From Duganella sacchari (GTDB taxonomy: Bacteria > Pseudomonadota > Gammaproteobacteria > Burkholderiales > Burkholderiaceae_D): a stretch of DNA of 64,000 nt. Positions 35,747-44,890 of this stretch are shown piece by piece. Made by a program: the position numbers and the translations under genes. The notes under the pieces are model-generated. The model saw nothing but the letters and a program-made list of their open reading frames with translations. It was not told where the DNA came from and did not search any database. The DNA is taken from assembly GCF_900143065.1 (NCBI RefSeq), contig NZ_FRCX01000001.1, forward strand, positions 744,001 through 808,000, read 5' to 3'. Position 1 is the first letter of the stretch. Every line of letters begins with the position of its first letter.

Positions 35747-37009
35747 TCAGCTGATGTAATTGAACAGCGATAAGCCGGACATGGTGGTGAAGGACTTCTG
35801 CGCGGCCGTCAGCGTGGTCTGCTGCTGCGTGAACAGCGAGATGGCGGCCGTGTAATCAAGCTCCTGCAGATTCGACAGCGTGGTGGCGTATTGCAGGCCC
35901 AGGTCGTCGCCGGAGCTGTCGAGGTAATCCACCTCTTTGAGGCGCGCCCCCACCGCCGCCTGCACCGACAGCACATTGTCGGCCGCGTTGTCGATATTCA
36001 CCTGCAGCTGGTTGAGCTTGTTGTTGAGGCTGGCATTGCCGGCGTTGCCGGTCGCCGGCGCGCGCAAGGCGTTGATGAAGTCTTGCACGGTCGAGAACAC
36101 CGATTGCTTGGTCGACGGCTGTACCGAGAAATTGTCGCCATCGGCCGGATCGCCCTTGACGTCGAACTGGACGCCATCAAAGGTAATGTTCTGGCCGCTG
36201 ACATAGGCTTGCGGCACGGCTGGCACCGGCGTCGCCGGCACCGGCTGGTTCAGGGTCAGATCGGTGACGGTATAGGTGGTCTGCTTGGGGATGCCTGGCG
36301 ACGCAGGCACGACCTGGAAGTCGATCTGGTATTTGTGGCCGGTCAGCTGGGTCGTGTCCTTGACCGAACCCGCGCTGATGATGCCGGTGCCGCCGCGCGT
36401 GAAATTGGCGGGGTCCGGCGTGGTCACGAAAGTACCGTTGCCGGTGGCGTTGTTTTCAAACACCGAGGCGCCGGAGTCGGTAATCGGGATCGAACGCGTC
36501 GATCCCACCTGCAGCTCGCGCTGGCCCTGGTCGCCCTGGTAAGCGGCGCCGCCCGCGGTTTTGGTGAACGGCAAGGTGGTGGAGCGGTAGCCGGCAAACA
36601 CATAGCCGCCCAGGCCGTCCGAAGTATTGGCCTGCCCCATCAGGTCGGCCAGGCGGCCTTCCAGCTCGGTCGCCACCGACTCCAGGTCGGACGGCGAATA
36701 GGACGGGTTGCCAGCCTTGACAGCGAGGTCCTTGATGTCTTGCAGGATGGCCGTAGTGCTGGACAGCGCCACGGTTTCCGCCGACAGCACGCCCTTGGCG
36801 TTGGAGCGGTTGGTCGCCAGCTGGGTATTGAGCGACTGCGACTGCGTCACTTCCAGCGCGCGCGCCGTGGCGATCGGATCGTCGGCCGCAGTCAGGTTCT
36901 TGCGGCCGGTCGACAGCTGTTGCTGCGTACGCGCCAAGGCCGTCTGCAGCGACGTAATCTGCGACGAGCCGAGGTCATAAATCGTTCTGGTGCTGATGCG
37001 CGATACCAT
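35747..37009 (-). CDS. flgL: Flagellar hook-filament junction protein FlgL
   Basis: FlgL (HAP3) has 420 residues and joins the hook to the filament. The N-terminus VSRISTRTIYDLGSSQITSLQ, then QQLSTGRKNLTAADDPIATARAL, is typical, as is the flagellin-like C-terminal coiled coil. The middle domain is beta-rich. It ends the leftward flgG-L run, 17 bases after flgK. Somewhat longer than the ~317 residues of enteric FlgL. Confidence 0.95.
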   Translation of the reverse strand: MVSRISTRTIYDLGSSQITSLQTALARTQQQLSTGRKNLTAADDPIATARALEVTQSQSLNTQLATNRSNAKGVLSAETVALSSTTAILQDIKDLAVKAGNPSYSPSDLESVATELEGRLADLMGQANTSDGLGGYVFAGYRSTTLPFTKTAGGAAYQGDQGQRELQVGSTRSIPITDSGASVFENNATGNGTFVTTPDPANFTRGGTGIISAGSVKDTTQLTGHKYQIDFQVVPASPGIPKQTTYTVTDLTLNQPVPATPVPAVPQAYVSGQNITFDGVQFDVKGDPADGDNFSVQPSTKQSVFSTVQDFINALRAPATGNAGNASLNNKLNQLQVNIDNAADNVLSVQAAVGARLKEVDYLDSSGDDLGLQYATTLSNLQELDYTAAISLFTQQQTTLTAAQKSFTTMSGLSLFNYIS

Positions 37010-37026
37010 GATGCTACCCTATCTGT

Positions 37027-38985
37027 TTAACGGCCAATGCTGAGCACTGTATCAAATAACTGGCTGGCCACCTGCATCACCTTGCCGCTGGCCTGGTACG
37101 CTTGCTGATAGCGCAACAGGTTGGCCGCCTCCTCGTCCAGATTGACACCCGATACTTCCTGTTGCGCCTTGGTGGCCTGCGTGACGGCAGCGTCGGCGGC
37201 GGTGCCGCTGATCTGCGCCTCGCGCGCCTTGGTGCCCACATAGTTGACCATCTGGGCGTACGTGGTCTGGAACGTGGCAGCGCCGTTGTCCAGGATGTTT
37301 TTGGTTTGCAGCGCGCCCAGCAGGGCGCCATTGCGGCTGTCGCCGACACCACTGGTATTGGGGCCGACCGTGAAAGTATCAAGGTCCGCCGGCGTACCGC
37401 TGATGGCAAAATTGACGCCGCCAAAGCTGATGTTGGCGCCATCGGTGTACGGCACCGGTGTGCCGGCCGGATACACGGTCGCGGTGCCATTCACCGTCAC
37501 CGTCACATCCTGATTCGGCGGGAAGCCCGAGAAGCTGCCGCTGGCCTTGTCGTAGGTCAGCGTGATCGGCGCGGTCACTGCGTTGCCTGGCGTCAGGTAA
37601 TTCTTGTCCACGCTGCCGGCGCTGATCTTGCCATTGCCCACATTGGTGGTCGGCGCCGCTGTCGCGATCGGCGCGGCCAGCGCAATCTTGTCGCGGTCCT
37701 TGATGGCCACCGTGATGTCCTTGGCGGCGTTGTAGGTGGGCCGTACCAGGAAGTTGTCCTTGGGTTGCGGCGTGCCCGTAATCGAGTACGACACGCCGTC
37801 AATCACCTGCGGCGTGGTCTGCGGAAACGGATTGATCTGTGTGATCTTGCCGTCGCTCTTGCGCGTGACGTTGAAGTTGGTGCCGTCGTAATCCACGCTG
37901 TAGTCGCTGGCGGTCAATCCACCGGCATCGGTCACCACGGCCGTCACTTGCGCCGTGCTCAGCGGCGAATTGCGGGTGTTGGTGCCGACATAAGCGTTGA
38001 TCGGATTGAAGAAGTTGGTACCCAGCGCGCCATTCTGGTCCTGGCCCAGCACGTGCTGGGCATTGAAGGCAGTCGCCAGGCCGGCCGCCACCTGGCCCAG
38101 CGAATTCTGCGCGCGGTCCATGGCGCCATCGCGGAACTCGATCAGGCCGCCCAGCTGGCCGCCGGTGAACACGGTATCCGGCAGCTCGGTGAAGGCGCCC
38201 GAATCGGTGGCGTAGCCGATGGTGATGCGGCTGGCATCAGTGGGCGAGGTGGACGTGCCCAGCTGGAAAGGCTTGTTGCCCACCACCAGCGGCTGGCCCG
38301 TGCCGAACTGGACGTTGAGCATATTGTTGTCACCCGGCGTGACCGTCACCTTGACCAGCTTGTTCAGCTCGGTCAGCATCTGGTCGCGCTTGTCCAGCAA
38401 GTCATTCGGCTCGGCCGTACTGGTGGTCAGGCCGGCAATGGTGTTGTTGATGTCGGCCAGCTTCTTGGCATAGGCGTTGATCTCGCCGACGTTGGACACC
38501 ATCTGGTTGTTGACGCCCGCGGCCACTTCGTTGAGCCGCGCACTCATGCCCTGGAAGCGGGATGCCAGCGACTCCGCATTCGACAGCAGCGACTGGCGCG
38601 CAGCGGACGAGGCCGGGCTGGCCGTCGCGTTCTGCACACCATTGAAGAAGTCCTGCAGCGCCGGCGACAGGCCGGCGGTCGGGTCGGCCAGCAGGTTGTC
38701 GATCTGGCCGATCTGCGCGCTGTACGCATCCAGCGAAGCCTGGTTGGCTTCGGCATTGCGCAGCGAGGTGGCCAGGAAGTTGTCGTAGAAGCGGCGCACA
38801 GCCTCCACCTCGGTACCCGTGCCGACGTAGCCGAAGCCCTGGTACTGGGTGCCGGTGTCGCCCTGAATCGCCACCTGACGGTTGTAGCCGGGCGTGTTGG
38901 CGTTGGTGATGTTGTTGCCGGTGGTCGAAAGGCCGACCTGGGCTGCCAACAAACCGCTTTTACCGATGCTGAGAAGACTGGACAT
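37027..38985 (-). CDS. flgK: Flagellar hook-associated protein FlgK
   Basis: FlgK (HAP1) is a 652-residue junction protein. The N-terminus SSLLSIGKSGLLAAQVGLSTTGNNITNANTPGYNRQ carries the rod/hook-family ANVNTPGYNR-type motif. The C-terminus (EEAANLLRYQQAYQASGKVMQVASQLFDTVLSI) is the conserved D0 helix. The centre is expanded beta-type sequence. It lies 52 bases downstream of flgJ. Confidence 0.96.
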   Translation of the reverse strand: MSSLLSIGKSGLLAAQVGLSTTGNNITNANTPGYNRQVAIQGDTGTQYQGFGYVGTGTEVEAVRRFYDNFLATSLRNAEANQASLDAYSAQIGQIDNLLADPTAGLSPALQDFFNGVQNATASPASSAARQSLLSNAESLASRFQGMSARLNEVAAGVNNQMVSNVGEINAYAKKLADINNTIAGLTTSTAEPNDLLDKRDQMLTELNKLVKVTVTPGDNNMLNVQFGTGQPLVVGNKPFQLGTSTSPTDASRITIGYATDSGAFTELPDTVFTGGQLGGLIEFRDGAMDRAQNSLGQVAAGLATAFNAQHVLGQDQNGALGTNFFNPINAYVGTNTRNSPLSTAQVTAVVTDAGGLTASDYSVDYDGTNFNVTRKSDGKITQINPFPQTTPQVIDGVSYSITGTPQPKDNFLVRPTYNAAKDITVAIKDRDKIALAAPIATAAPTTNVGNGKISAGSVDKNYLTPGNAVTAPITLTYDKASGSFSGFPPNQDVTVTVNGTATVYPAGTPVPYTDGANISFGGVNFAISGTPADLDTFTVGPNTSGVGDSRNGALLGALQTKNILDNGAATFQTTYAQMVNYVGTKAREAQISGTAADAAVTQATKAQQEVSGVNLDEEAANLLRYQQAYQASGKVMQVASQLFDTVLSIGR

Positions 38986-39037
38986 AATATTTTTACTCTA
39001 TCTGTGATGGGTAACGGCAAACCGTGCCAAAACTTTA

Positions 39038-40018
39038 TTACCCGGCCAGCGAACGCTTGATGATGCTGGCCAGCTTGGTCGCATAGTTGGGATCGGTAGC
39101 GTAGCCGGCCTGCTGCAAGCCCTTGGCAAAACTGGTGGCGTCGCCCGCGCTGGCCAATACTTTCTCGTAACGTGGGTTACTTGCCAGCAATTTGGCATAG
39201 TCCTTGAAACTGTCGGCATAGCTGTCGTAGGCGCGGAAGCGCTCCACCCTGCTGTGCGCCTTGCCGTTGACGTATTCAGTGGTGGTGGCTTCAACCACCT
39301 TGCCTTTCCAGTCAGGCGTGGCCTTGATGCCGAACAGGTTGTTGCTGTTGGTGCCGTCGCGGCCCTTGATCTCGCGCTTGCCCCAGCCAGACTCCAGCGC
39401 CGCCTGGCCCAGCATGAACTTGGCCGGAATGCCGGTGGCCTTGCTGGCCTCTTCCGCGTGCGCCGACAGTTTTTCCTGGAAGCTGCGCACATGCGGCGCT
39501 TGCGAACCCTTGTTGGTGCTGTCGGTGGCGGTGGCAGTGGTGGTAGCGGTTGCGGTGGTGCTGTTGTTGCCGCCCGCAGCGGCAATCGCGCGCTGCAGCT
39601 TGGCGTCCATGAGGCTGGCCATGCCGCTGAAGCTGCCGGCGTTGGCGCCGCTGTTGGCATCGCCCGGCTCGCCACCGATGGCCAGTGCCTGCGCCTGCGC
39701 ATTGGCCTTGCTCGACAATTGGCGCACCAGCATATCGGCCAGGCCGATGCCCTTCTTGGCGATGTTCTGGCTGGTCTGCTGGTCCAGCATGGTGGTGAAC
39801 ATCTTGCTCTGCTGGCTGTCCATCATGCCGTCCTGCGGCGTGGCTTCGCGCATGCTCTTCAACATCATGTTGACGAACATGGCTTCAAATTGCGTCGAGG
39901 CGGTCTTCAGCGCGTCCGGGCTGCCGGCACGGGCAGACTGCTTGAGGCTGCCCATATCCCGCACGTCCAGCGAGAACTTGCTGCTGAGATCCTTGGTATT
40001 GGCTGTTGGGCTGGTCAT
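39038..40018 (-). CDS. flgJ: Rod cap and peptidoglycan hydrolase FlgJ
   Basis: The protein has 326 residues in two domains. The N-terminal rod-scaffold part (about 40-110) has FEAMFVNMMLKSMREATPQDG. The C-terminal glucosaminidase domain (about 175-326) has catalytic E209 in QAALESGWGKREI and the YANL-type region further on. The linker is Ala/Thr-rich. FlgJ opens the murein for the rod and caps rod growth in the periplasm. Confidence 0.96.
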   Translation of the reverse strand: MTSPTANTKDLSSKFSLDVRDMGSLKQSARAGSPDALKTASTQFEAMFVNMMLKSMREATPQDGMMDSQQSKMFTTMLDQQTSQNIAKKGIGLADMLVRQLSSKANAQAQALAIGGEPGDANSGANAGSFSGMASLMDAKLQRAIAAAGGNNSTTATATTTATATDSTNKGSQAPHVRSFQEKLSAHAEEASKATGIPAKFMLGQAALESGWGKREIKGRDGTNSNNLFGIKATPDWKGKVVEATTTEYVNGKAHSRVERFRAYDSYADSFKDYAKLLASNPRYEKVLASAGDATSFAKGLQQAGYATDPNYATKLASIIKRSLAG

Positions 40019-40034
40019 GAGATCACCTTGCTTC

Positions 40035-41153
40035 TTAGATGATTTCCAGTTCGGCGCGCAGCGAACCGGCGGCCTTCATGGCCTGCAAAATTGACAGCAG
40101 GTCCTGTGGCGTGGCGCCAATGGCGTTGAGCGCCTTGACCACCTCGGCCAGCGAGGCGCCGCCCTTCACCATCATGACCTTGCCGCCGTCCTGTTTGATG
40201 GCCACTTGCGGATTCTGCGTGACCACGGTGCGGCCACCCGACAGCGGATTAGGCTGGCTGACCTGGGTGTCGCTGTTGACCGATACTGACAGATTGCCGT
40301 GCGAGATGGCGCACGTATCCAGCGTGACCGCGCGGTTCATCACCACCGAGCCGGTGCGCGCATTCATGATGACCTTGGCAGGCTGCTCGGCAGGATTGAT
40401 ATTCATGTCTTGCAACGTGCCGATGAAGCTCACGCGCTGGTCGCTGCTGCTCGGCGCCTGTACGCGGATCACGCGGCTGTCCAGCGCGTAGGCAATGCCG
40501 GCGCCGTATTTGTCGTTAATCGCTTCCACCACGCGGCTGGCCGTCGCGAAGTCGGCATTGTTGAGCTCGAGCTTGATCATATTGCCCTCGCCCAGGTTGG
40601 TGGCCACCGCGCGCTCTACCGTAGCGCCGCCGGAGATCTTGCCCACGCTCAGGTGGTTGACGGTCAGCGAGCTGCCGCCACCACCGCCGCCGGCCTGTAC
40701 GCCGACACCGCCCACCAGCACATTGCCTTGCGCCATGCCGTACACCTGGCCGTCCGCGCCCTTCAGCGGCGTCATGAGCAGCGTGCCGCCGCGCAGGCTC
40801 TTGGCGTTACCCATCGACGACACCGTGATGTCGAGCTGCTGGCCTGGCTGCGCAAATGGCGGCAGCGTGGCTGTCACCATTACGGCGGCCACGTTCTTGA
40901 GTTGCAGCTGCGAACCGCCCTGCGGCAGATTGACGCCCAGCTGTTGCAGCATCGAGATCACGCTCTGCACGGTGAACGGGGTTTGCGTGGTCTGGTCGCC
41001 CGAGCCATCCAGGCCCACCACCAGGCCATAGCCCAGCAATTGGTTGTTACGCACGCCAGCAATGCTGGCCAGATCCTTGATGCGCTCGGCGTGGCTCAGC
41101 GGCGCCAGCAGCGACAGGCACACCAGCAATGCGGCTTTAAGTGGAGTTTTCAT
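40035..41153 (-). CDS. flgI: Flagellar P-ring protein FlgI
   Basis: FlgI is a 372-residue periplasmic P-ring subunit with a cleavable signal peptide (KTPLKAALLVCLSLLAPLSHA). The mature part begins ERIKDLASIAGVRNNQLLGYGLVVGL, diagnostic for FlgI. It sits between flgH and flgJ with 5- and 16-base gaps. Confidence 0.97.
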   Translation of the reverse strand: MKTPLKAALLVCLSLLAPLSHAERIKDLASIAGVRNNQLLGYGLVVGLDGSGDQTTQTPFTVQSVISMLQQLGVNLPQGGSQLQLKNVAAVMVTATLPPFAQPGQQLDITVSSMGNAKSLRGGTLLMTPLKGADGQVYGMAQGNVLVGGVGVQAGGGGGGSSLTVNHLSVGKISGGATVERAVATNLGEGNMIKLELNNADFATASRVVEAINDKYGAGIAYALDSRVIRVQAPSSSDQRVSFIGTLQDMNINPAEQPAKVIMNARTGSVVMNRAVTLDTCAISHGNLSVSVNSDTQVSQPNPLSGGRTVVTQNPQVAIKQDGGKVMMVKGGASLAEVVKALNAIGATPQDLLSILQAMKAAGSLRAELEII

Positions 41154-41158
41154 GGTTG

Positions 41159-41812
41159 TCAGAATGGCAGCAGGCTTTGGAAGAAGCGCGACGCCATCGA
41201 GGACAGCTCGGCGCGGTCGATATGGTTGGCCGTACGGTATTCCACGCGGGCGTCCGCCACGGCCGTCGATTGCACCGTGTTGCCGGTGGCAATGCTGTCC
41301 GGATTAATCATGCCGGAGAAGCGGATGTACTCGGTGCCCTTGTTCATGCCGATCTGTTTTTCGCCGGCCACGATCAGGTTGCCGTTGCTCAGCACTTCCA
41401 CCACCGTGATGCCCATGGTGCCGGTGAAGGCATTGCTGGCGGTCTGGTTGTCGCCATCGGTGTAGCTGTTCTTGGTGCTGGCCGAGAGCGGATTGCCAAA
41501 GGTGCTCTGCAGCTTGCCCGGCACGCTGGCGCTCACGCTGCCCGACTTGTTGCCCGACGCCGTGCCGCTCTTGTTGGCCGAGGTGCGCTCGGTAATCACC
41601 AAGGTCAGGATATCGCCCACATGGCGCGCGCGGCGGTCTTCGAACACCGGACGGAACGCGGCCGCCTGGTAGATGGCGCCGTTGTTGGGCGCGGCCTGCA
41701 TCTGCTCGGTCGTCAGCGGCCGCGCGGTCATCGGCGTACTGACGATGGAGGTGGGCGTGGCGGCGCAAGCGCTCAGCAGCACGGCAGCAAGAAGTGGGAT
41801 GGCGTGTTTCAT
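41159..41812 (-). CDS. flgH: Flagellar L-ring lipoprotein FlgH
   Basis: FlgH is a 217-residue outer-membrane L-ring subunit. The start is ATG 41812, not the in-frame codon at 41893, because KHAIPLLAAVLLSAC is a lipoprotein signal with lipobox LSAC. The mature part contains RRARHVGDILTLVITERTSANK and GMINPDSIATGNTVQSTAVADARVEY, typical of FlgH. Confidence 0.95.
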   Translation of the reverse strand: MKHAIPLLAAVLLSACAATPTSIVSTPMTARPLTTEQMQAAPNNGAIYQAAAFRPVFEDRRARHVGDILTLVITERTSANKSGTASGNKSGSVSASVPGKLQSTFGNPLSASTKNSYTDGDNQTASNAFTGTMGITVVEVLSNGNLIVAGEKQIGMNKGTEYIRFSGMINPDSIATGNTVQSTAVADARVEYRTANHIDRAELSSMASRFFQSLLPF

Positions 41813-41822
41813 GATCGTGTCC

Positions 41823-42614
41823 TTACATCTGCGACAGTTTTTGCAGCATCTGGTCGGAAGTGGTGATGGCCTTGGAATTGATCTCGTAAGCACGCTGGGT
41901 CTGGATCATATTGACCATCTCCTCCACCACATTGACATTGGAGGTTTCCACATAGCCCTGCAGGATGGTGCCGGTGCCATTGGTGCCCGGGGTGTTTTGC
42001 TGTGGCGCGCCCGAGGCCGTGGTTTCTACGTACAGGTTCTCGCCCTTGGATTCCAGGCCGGTCGGATTGATGAAGGTGGCCAGTTGCAGGCTGCCGAGCT
42101 GCTGGGTGCTGGTCGCGCCGTTGGCATTGGCAATATTCACCGACACGGTGCCGTCGCGCGCCACCGTAATCGATTGCGCGGTGATCGGAATGGTGATGGC
42201 CGGTTGCAGCACAAAGCCTTCCGACGTCACCATCTGGCCGTTGTTATCGCGCTGGAACGAACCGTCGCGCGTGTAGGCAGTGGTGCCATCTGGCAGCAGC
42301 ACGGTAAAGAAACCGCTGCCGTTGACCATGATGTCTTTATCGTTGCCGGTGGACTGGGGATTGCCCTGCGTGTGGATGCGCTCGACAGCGACGGTGCGGA
42401 CACCGGTACCGAGCTGCATGCCCGACGGCAGGTTGGTCTGTTGCGACGACTGCGCGCCTGGCTGGCGGATGTTCTGGTACAGCAGATCTTCAAAGACAGC
42501 GCGCGATTTCTTGAACCCGTTGGTGCTGACGTTGGCCAGATTATGGGACGTCACGTCCATCTGCGTCTGCTGCGCTTCCATGCCAGTCTTGGCAATCCAT
42601 AACGAACGTATCAT
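41823..42614 (-). CDS. flgG: Flagellar distal rod protein FlgG
   Basis: FlgG is a 263-residue distal rod subunit of normal length. The N-terminus [37 protein letters not shown] and C-terminus [22 protein letters not shown] match the family closely. GGGAGAAAG precedes the ATG. It is now separated from flgF by an inserted gene on the other strand and a terminator, so it must start a transcription unit of its own. Confidence 0.97.
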   Translation of the reverse strand: MIRSLWIAKTGMEAQQTQMDVTSHNLANVSTNGFKKSRAVFEDLLYQNIRQPGAQSSQQTNLPSGMQLGTGVRTVAVERIHTQGNPQSTGNDKDIMVNGSGFFTVLLPDGTTAYTRDGSFQRDNNGQMVTSEGFVLQPAITIPITAQSITVARDGTVSVNIANANGATSTQQLGSLQLATFINPTGLESKGENLYVETTASGAPQQNTPGTNGTGTILQGYVETSNVNVVEEMVNMIQTQRAYEINSKAITTSDQMLQKLSQM

Positions 42615-42660
42615 GATCTTTCTCCCAAATGCCTGATGAACACTAACGATAGTTCACCCC

Positions 42661-42690
42661 ATACAAGCAGTATGAAGGAGGAAACGTCAA
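42661..42690 (-). promoter_or_regulatory. Possible promoter for flgG-flgL
   Basis: On the minus strand, TTGACG (42690-42685) is followed after 18 bases by TTGTAT (42666-42661), about 46 bases before the flgG start. The -35 is good and the -10 is poor. A TAAA lies further upstream but lacks a good sigma28 -10. Confidence 0.25.
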
Positions 42691-42794
42691 CTCAAAGCGA
42701 AGGTTTAAGCACCTTTTCCCACTCTATTCTGAGCACACGTCATCTCAGCACTCTCAGTCCAAACGACCCACGAATCAATAAAACACCCTTATTT

Positions 42795-42824
42795 TTAACA
42801 AAATATTAAAAATTAAAATAATAT
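42795..42824 (+). promoter_or_regulatory. Possible sigma70 promoter of the RCC1 gene
   Basis: TTAACA at 42795-42800 is followed, 18 bases later, by TAATAT at 42819-42824 in very AT-rich sequence. Alternatives in this region cannot be excluded. Confidence 0.3.
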
Positions 42825-42888
42825 AGTTATTTAAAAACATAGTGTAGACTTTAATTATCCCATTAACCCTCCAAACAAAAGGAGCACC

Positions 42889-44085
42889 ATGACAATATCA
42901 AACAACATTATTGACTTCGTGTCAAAAATTCTTTCTAGAATAAGCATTATATTCTTCTTCATTTTTGCATCATCGAATTCAAATGCAGCAGTTGCAGTTG
43001 CAGTAGGCGCAGGCGCTATTCACTCATGCGCAGCGCTGGCCGAAGGTGGAGTTAAGTGTTGGGGATCAAATGGTTTTGGTCAACTGGGTAACGGAACAAC
43101 TGTTGCCAGCCTGGTTCCTGTTACGGTTCAAGGATTATCCAATGAAAAAATCGTAGCAATTGGCGGAGGACAAACCTTTACCTGTGCACTTACTTCAACA
43201 GGAACAGTCTATTGCTGGGGGCAAAACAATTATTTGCAGTTAGGGAATAACAAAATCGCGTTGAGCACAACCCCTATTCCAGTGCAAATTCCTACGGGAG
43301 CAGCCAAATCTCTCACTGTAGGGATGTATCACGCCTGCGTATTGGACGTCTACGGTAATATTTACTGCTGGGGCCTAAATACGAGCGCTCAGTTGAACCG
43401 AAATACTTTGACAACCAAAAGTAGTGTATTACTCTATTCTGCAGGCATGAATGATGTTGTCGCATTACGAGGCGACGGATATAGCACCTGCTACCGCGAC
43501 ACGAATGGAGGGGCCAAGTGCTTTGGCTACAATAAGAACGGCCAACTGGGTTTAGGATTTAAAGATGCAACAGATGGAGCTACTTACGGTGCTCCTAATT
43601 ATGTATTAGGGCTGTCGAATAATGTTCTGTCCACATCCGCGAGTATGTACCATAGCTGTGCAGTTAAAACTGATCATACCACTCTCTGCTGGGGAAGCAA
43701 TCTTTTCGGATCTTTAGGTTTTAGCCCTACCGGGAGCGATGCTGGAATTTTCCTGACTCCGACTGTTGTTCCAGGACTTCGTGGCGATGCTGTATCCGTA
43801 GTTACCGGGTATATGCATTCGTGTGTTATCACCGCAGTTGGTGGTGCTCAATGCTGGGGAAAAAACGGCGTTGGACAATTAGGCAATGGTCGAGCGCTAC
43901 CTTATGAGTCCGCGTCTGATGTTATCGGGCTCAATGAAAAAATTACTTCGCTCGCCATGGGAAGTAGTCATTCATGCGCTCTATTAGAAAGTGGAACTGT
44001 CAAGTGCTTCGGTCAAGCGACTTCGGGACAACTGGGAACCGGCACAACGACTTACAGTCCAGTACCTGTTACAGTGAACTTATAA
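42889..44085 (+). CDS. Exported seven-bladed RCC1-type beta-propeller protein
   Basis: The protein has 398 residues. Residues 1-34 are a signal peptide with a long hydrophobic core (IIFFFIFASSNSNAA). The rest is seven RCC1 repeats, each with the pattern HxCAL...CWGxNxxGQLG. Each repeat carries two cysteines, one after the His or Thr and one before WG or FG: 14 in register, suggesting one disulphide per blade in an oxidising compartment. AAAGGAGCACC precedes the ATG. Codon use is strikingly AT-rich compared with the flagellar genes, indicating recent acquisition. Bacterial RCC1 proteins have no uniform function. No enzymatic domain is attached. It is not a known flagellar gene. Confidence 0.9.
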   Translation: MTISNNIIDFVSKILSRISIIFFFIFASSNSNAAVAVAVGAGAIHSCAALAEGGVKCWGSNGFGQLGNGTTVASLVPVTVQGLSNEKIVAIGGGQTFTCALTSTGTVYCWGQNNYLQLGNNKIALSTTPIPVQIPTGAAKSLTVGMYHACVLDVYGNIYCWGLNTSAQLNRNTLTTKSSVLLYSAGMNDVVALRGDGYSTCYRDTNGGAKCFGYNKNGQLGLGFKDATDGATYGAPNYVLGLSNNVLSTSASMYHSCAVKTDHTTLCWGSNLFGSLGFSPTGSDAGIFLTPTVVPGLRGDAVSVVTGYMHSCVITAVGGAQCWGKNGVGQLGNGRALPYESASDVIGLNEKITSLAMGSSHSCALLESGTVKCFGQATSGQLGTGTTTYSPVPVTVNL

Positions 44086-44099
44086 TAATTAATTGATTT

Positions 44100-44136
44100 A
44101 AAAAGGCCCTGATAGCATTGCTATCAGGGCCTTTTT
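44100..44136. terminator. Bidirectional terminator between RCC1 gene and flgF
   Basis: A perfect 17-bp stem (AAAAAGGCCCTGATAGC with its complement, loop ATT) lies between convergent genes. It has A-run and T-run flanks, so it ends both the RCC1 and the flgB-flgF transcripts. Confidence 0.94.
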
Positions 44137-44138
44137 AA

Positions 44139-44879
44139 TTAACTAAGTGCGAGGATCTGAGTGGCTTTTGCGGCGTTATTCTCGGCGTTCTTCATCAGGC
44201 TCATTTGCATTTCAAACTGCCTTGCCAGACTGATCATGTTGACCATGGAGTCCACGGGATTGACGTTGCTGCCCTCCACTGCGCCGTCGACCACGCGCAC
44301 ATTGGGGTCGTTGTCCGCCACCGCGCCGCTGGCCTGGCGGAACAGTCCATCATCGCCGCGCAGCAAGCCCTTGGTGTCGGGATTGACCAGCTTGATACGG
44401 CCAAGCGTGTTGCTGGGGCCGGGCGCATAGTTGCCGTTGATGACGCTGACCGTGCCATCGCTGGCAATCGTGATCTTGGTATCCGGCGGCACCGCGATCG
44501 GACCACCGTCACCGACGATGGTCTGGCCGCTGGTGGTTTGCAGGATGCCGTTTTCGTTGATCTTGAGGCTGCCGTTGCGGGTGTAGGCTTCCGAACCGTC
44601 CGCCGACTGCACCGCGATCCAGCCCTGGTCGCGGATGGCGATGTCCAGCGCGCGGCCCGTGGTTTCGATCGGGCCGGCACGGAAGTCCGAGCCGACCGTG
44701 GAATCGACCACAAAGGCGCGCGTGGGCAAGCCCTCCGACACCACCGGTACCGCGCGGAAGGAATCCAGCTGGGCGCGGAAGCCGGTGGTGGTGGCGTTGG
44801 CCAGGTTGTTCGACACGGTGGCTTGCTGCTCCATCACGTGGCGCGCACCGGTCATCGCGGTATAGACGAGACGGTCCAT
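44139..44879 (-). CDS. flgF: Flagellar proximal rod protein FlgF
   Basis: FlgF is a 246-residue rod subunit. DRLVYTAMTGARHVMEQQATVSNNLANATTTGFRAQ carries the rod-family NNLAN-TTGFRAQ motif, and the C-terminus VDSMVNMISLARQFEMQMSLM is conserved. It is the last gene of the flgBCDEF run because a terminator follows its stop within 3 bases. Confidence 0.96.
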   Translation of the reverse strand: MDRLVYTAMTGARHVMEQQATVSNNLANATTTGFRAQLDSFRAVPVVSEGLPTRAFVVDSTVGSDFRAGPIETTGRALDIAIRDQGWIAVQSADGSEAYTRNGSLKINENGILQTTSGQTIVGDGGPIAVPPDTKITIASDGTVSVINGNYAPGPSNTLGRIKLVNPDTKGLLRGDDGLFRQASGAVADNDPNVRVVDGAVEGSNVNPVDSMVNMISLARQFEMQMSLMKNAENNAAKATQILALS

Positions 44880-44890
44880 GGCTTACCCGA

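Larger units (their letters stand above)
42615..42888. other. AT-rich divergent region between flgG and the RCC1 gene
   Basis: These 274 bases are markedly AT-rich near the right end. Apart from the two low-confidence promoter candidates listed separately, no repeat, attachment site or IS remnant was seen. It must contain the leftward promoter of flgG-flgL, because the upstream flgF unit ends in a terminator. Confidence 0.5.

Noticed and set aside
37102..39060. 652-codon plus-strand frame antisense to flgK
   Set aside because: flgK on the minus strand is unmistakable; the opposite frame is a GC-rich shadow with no domain or start signal.
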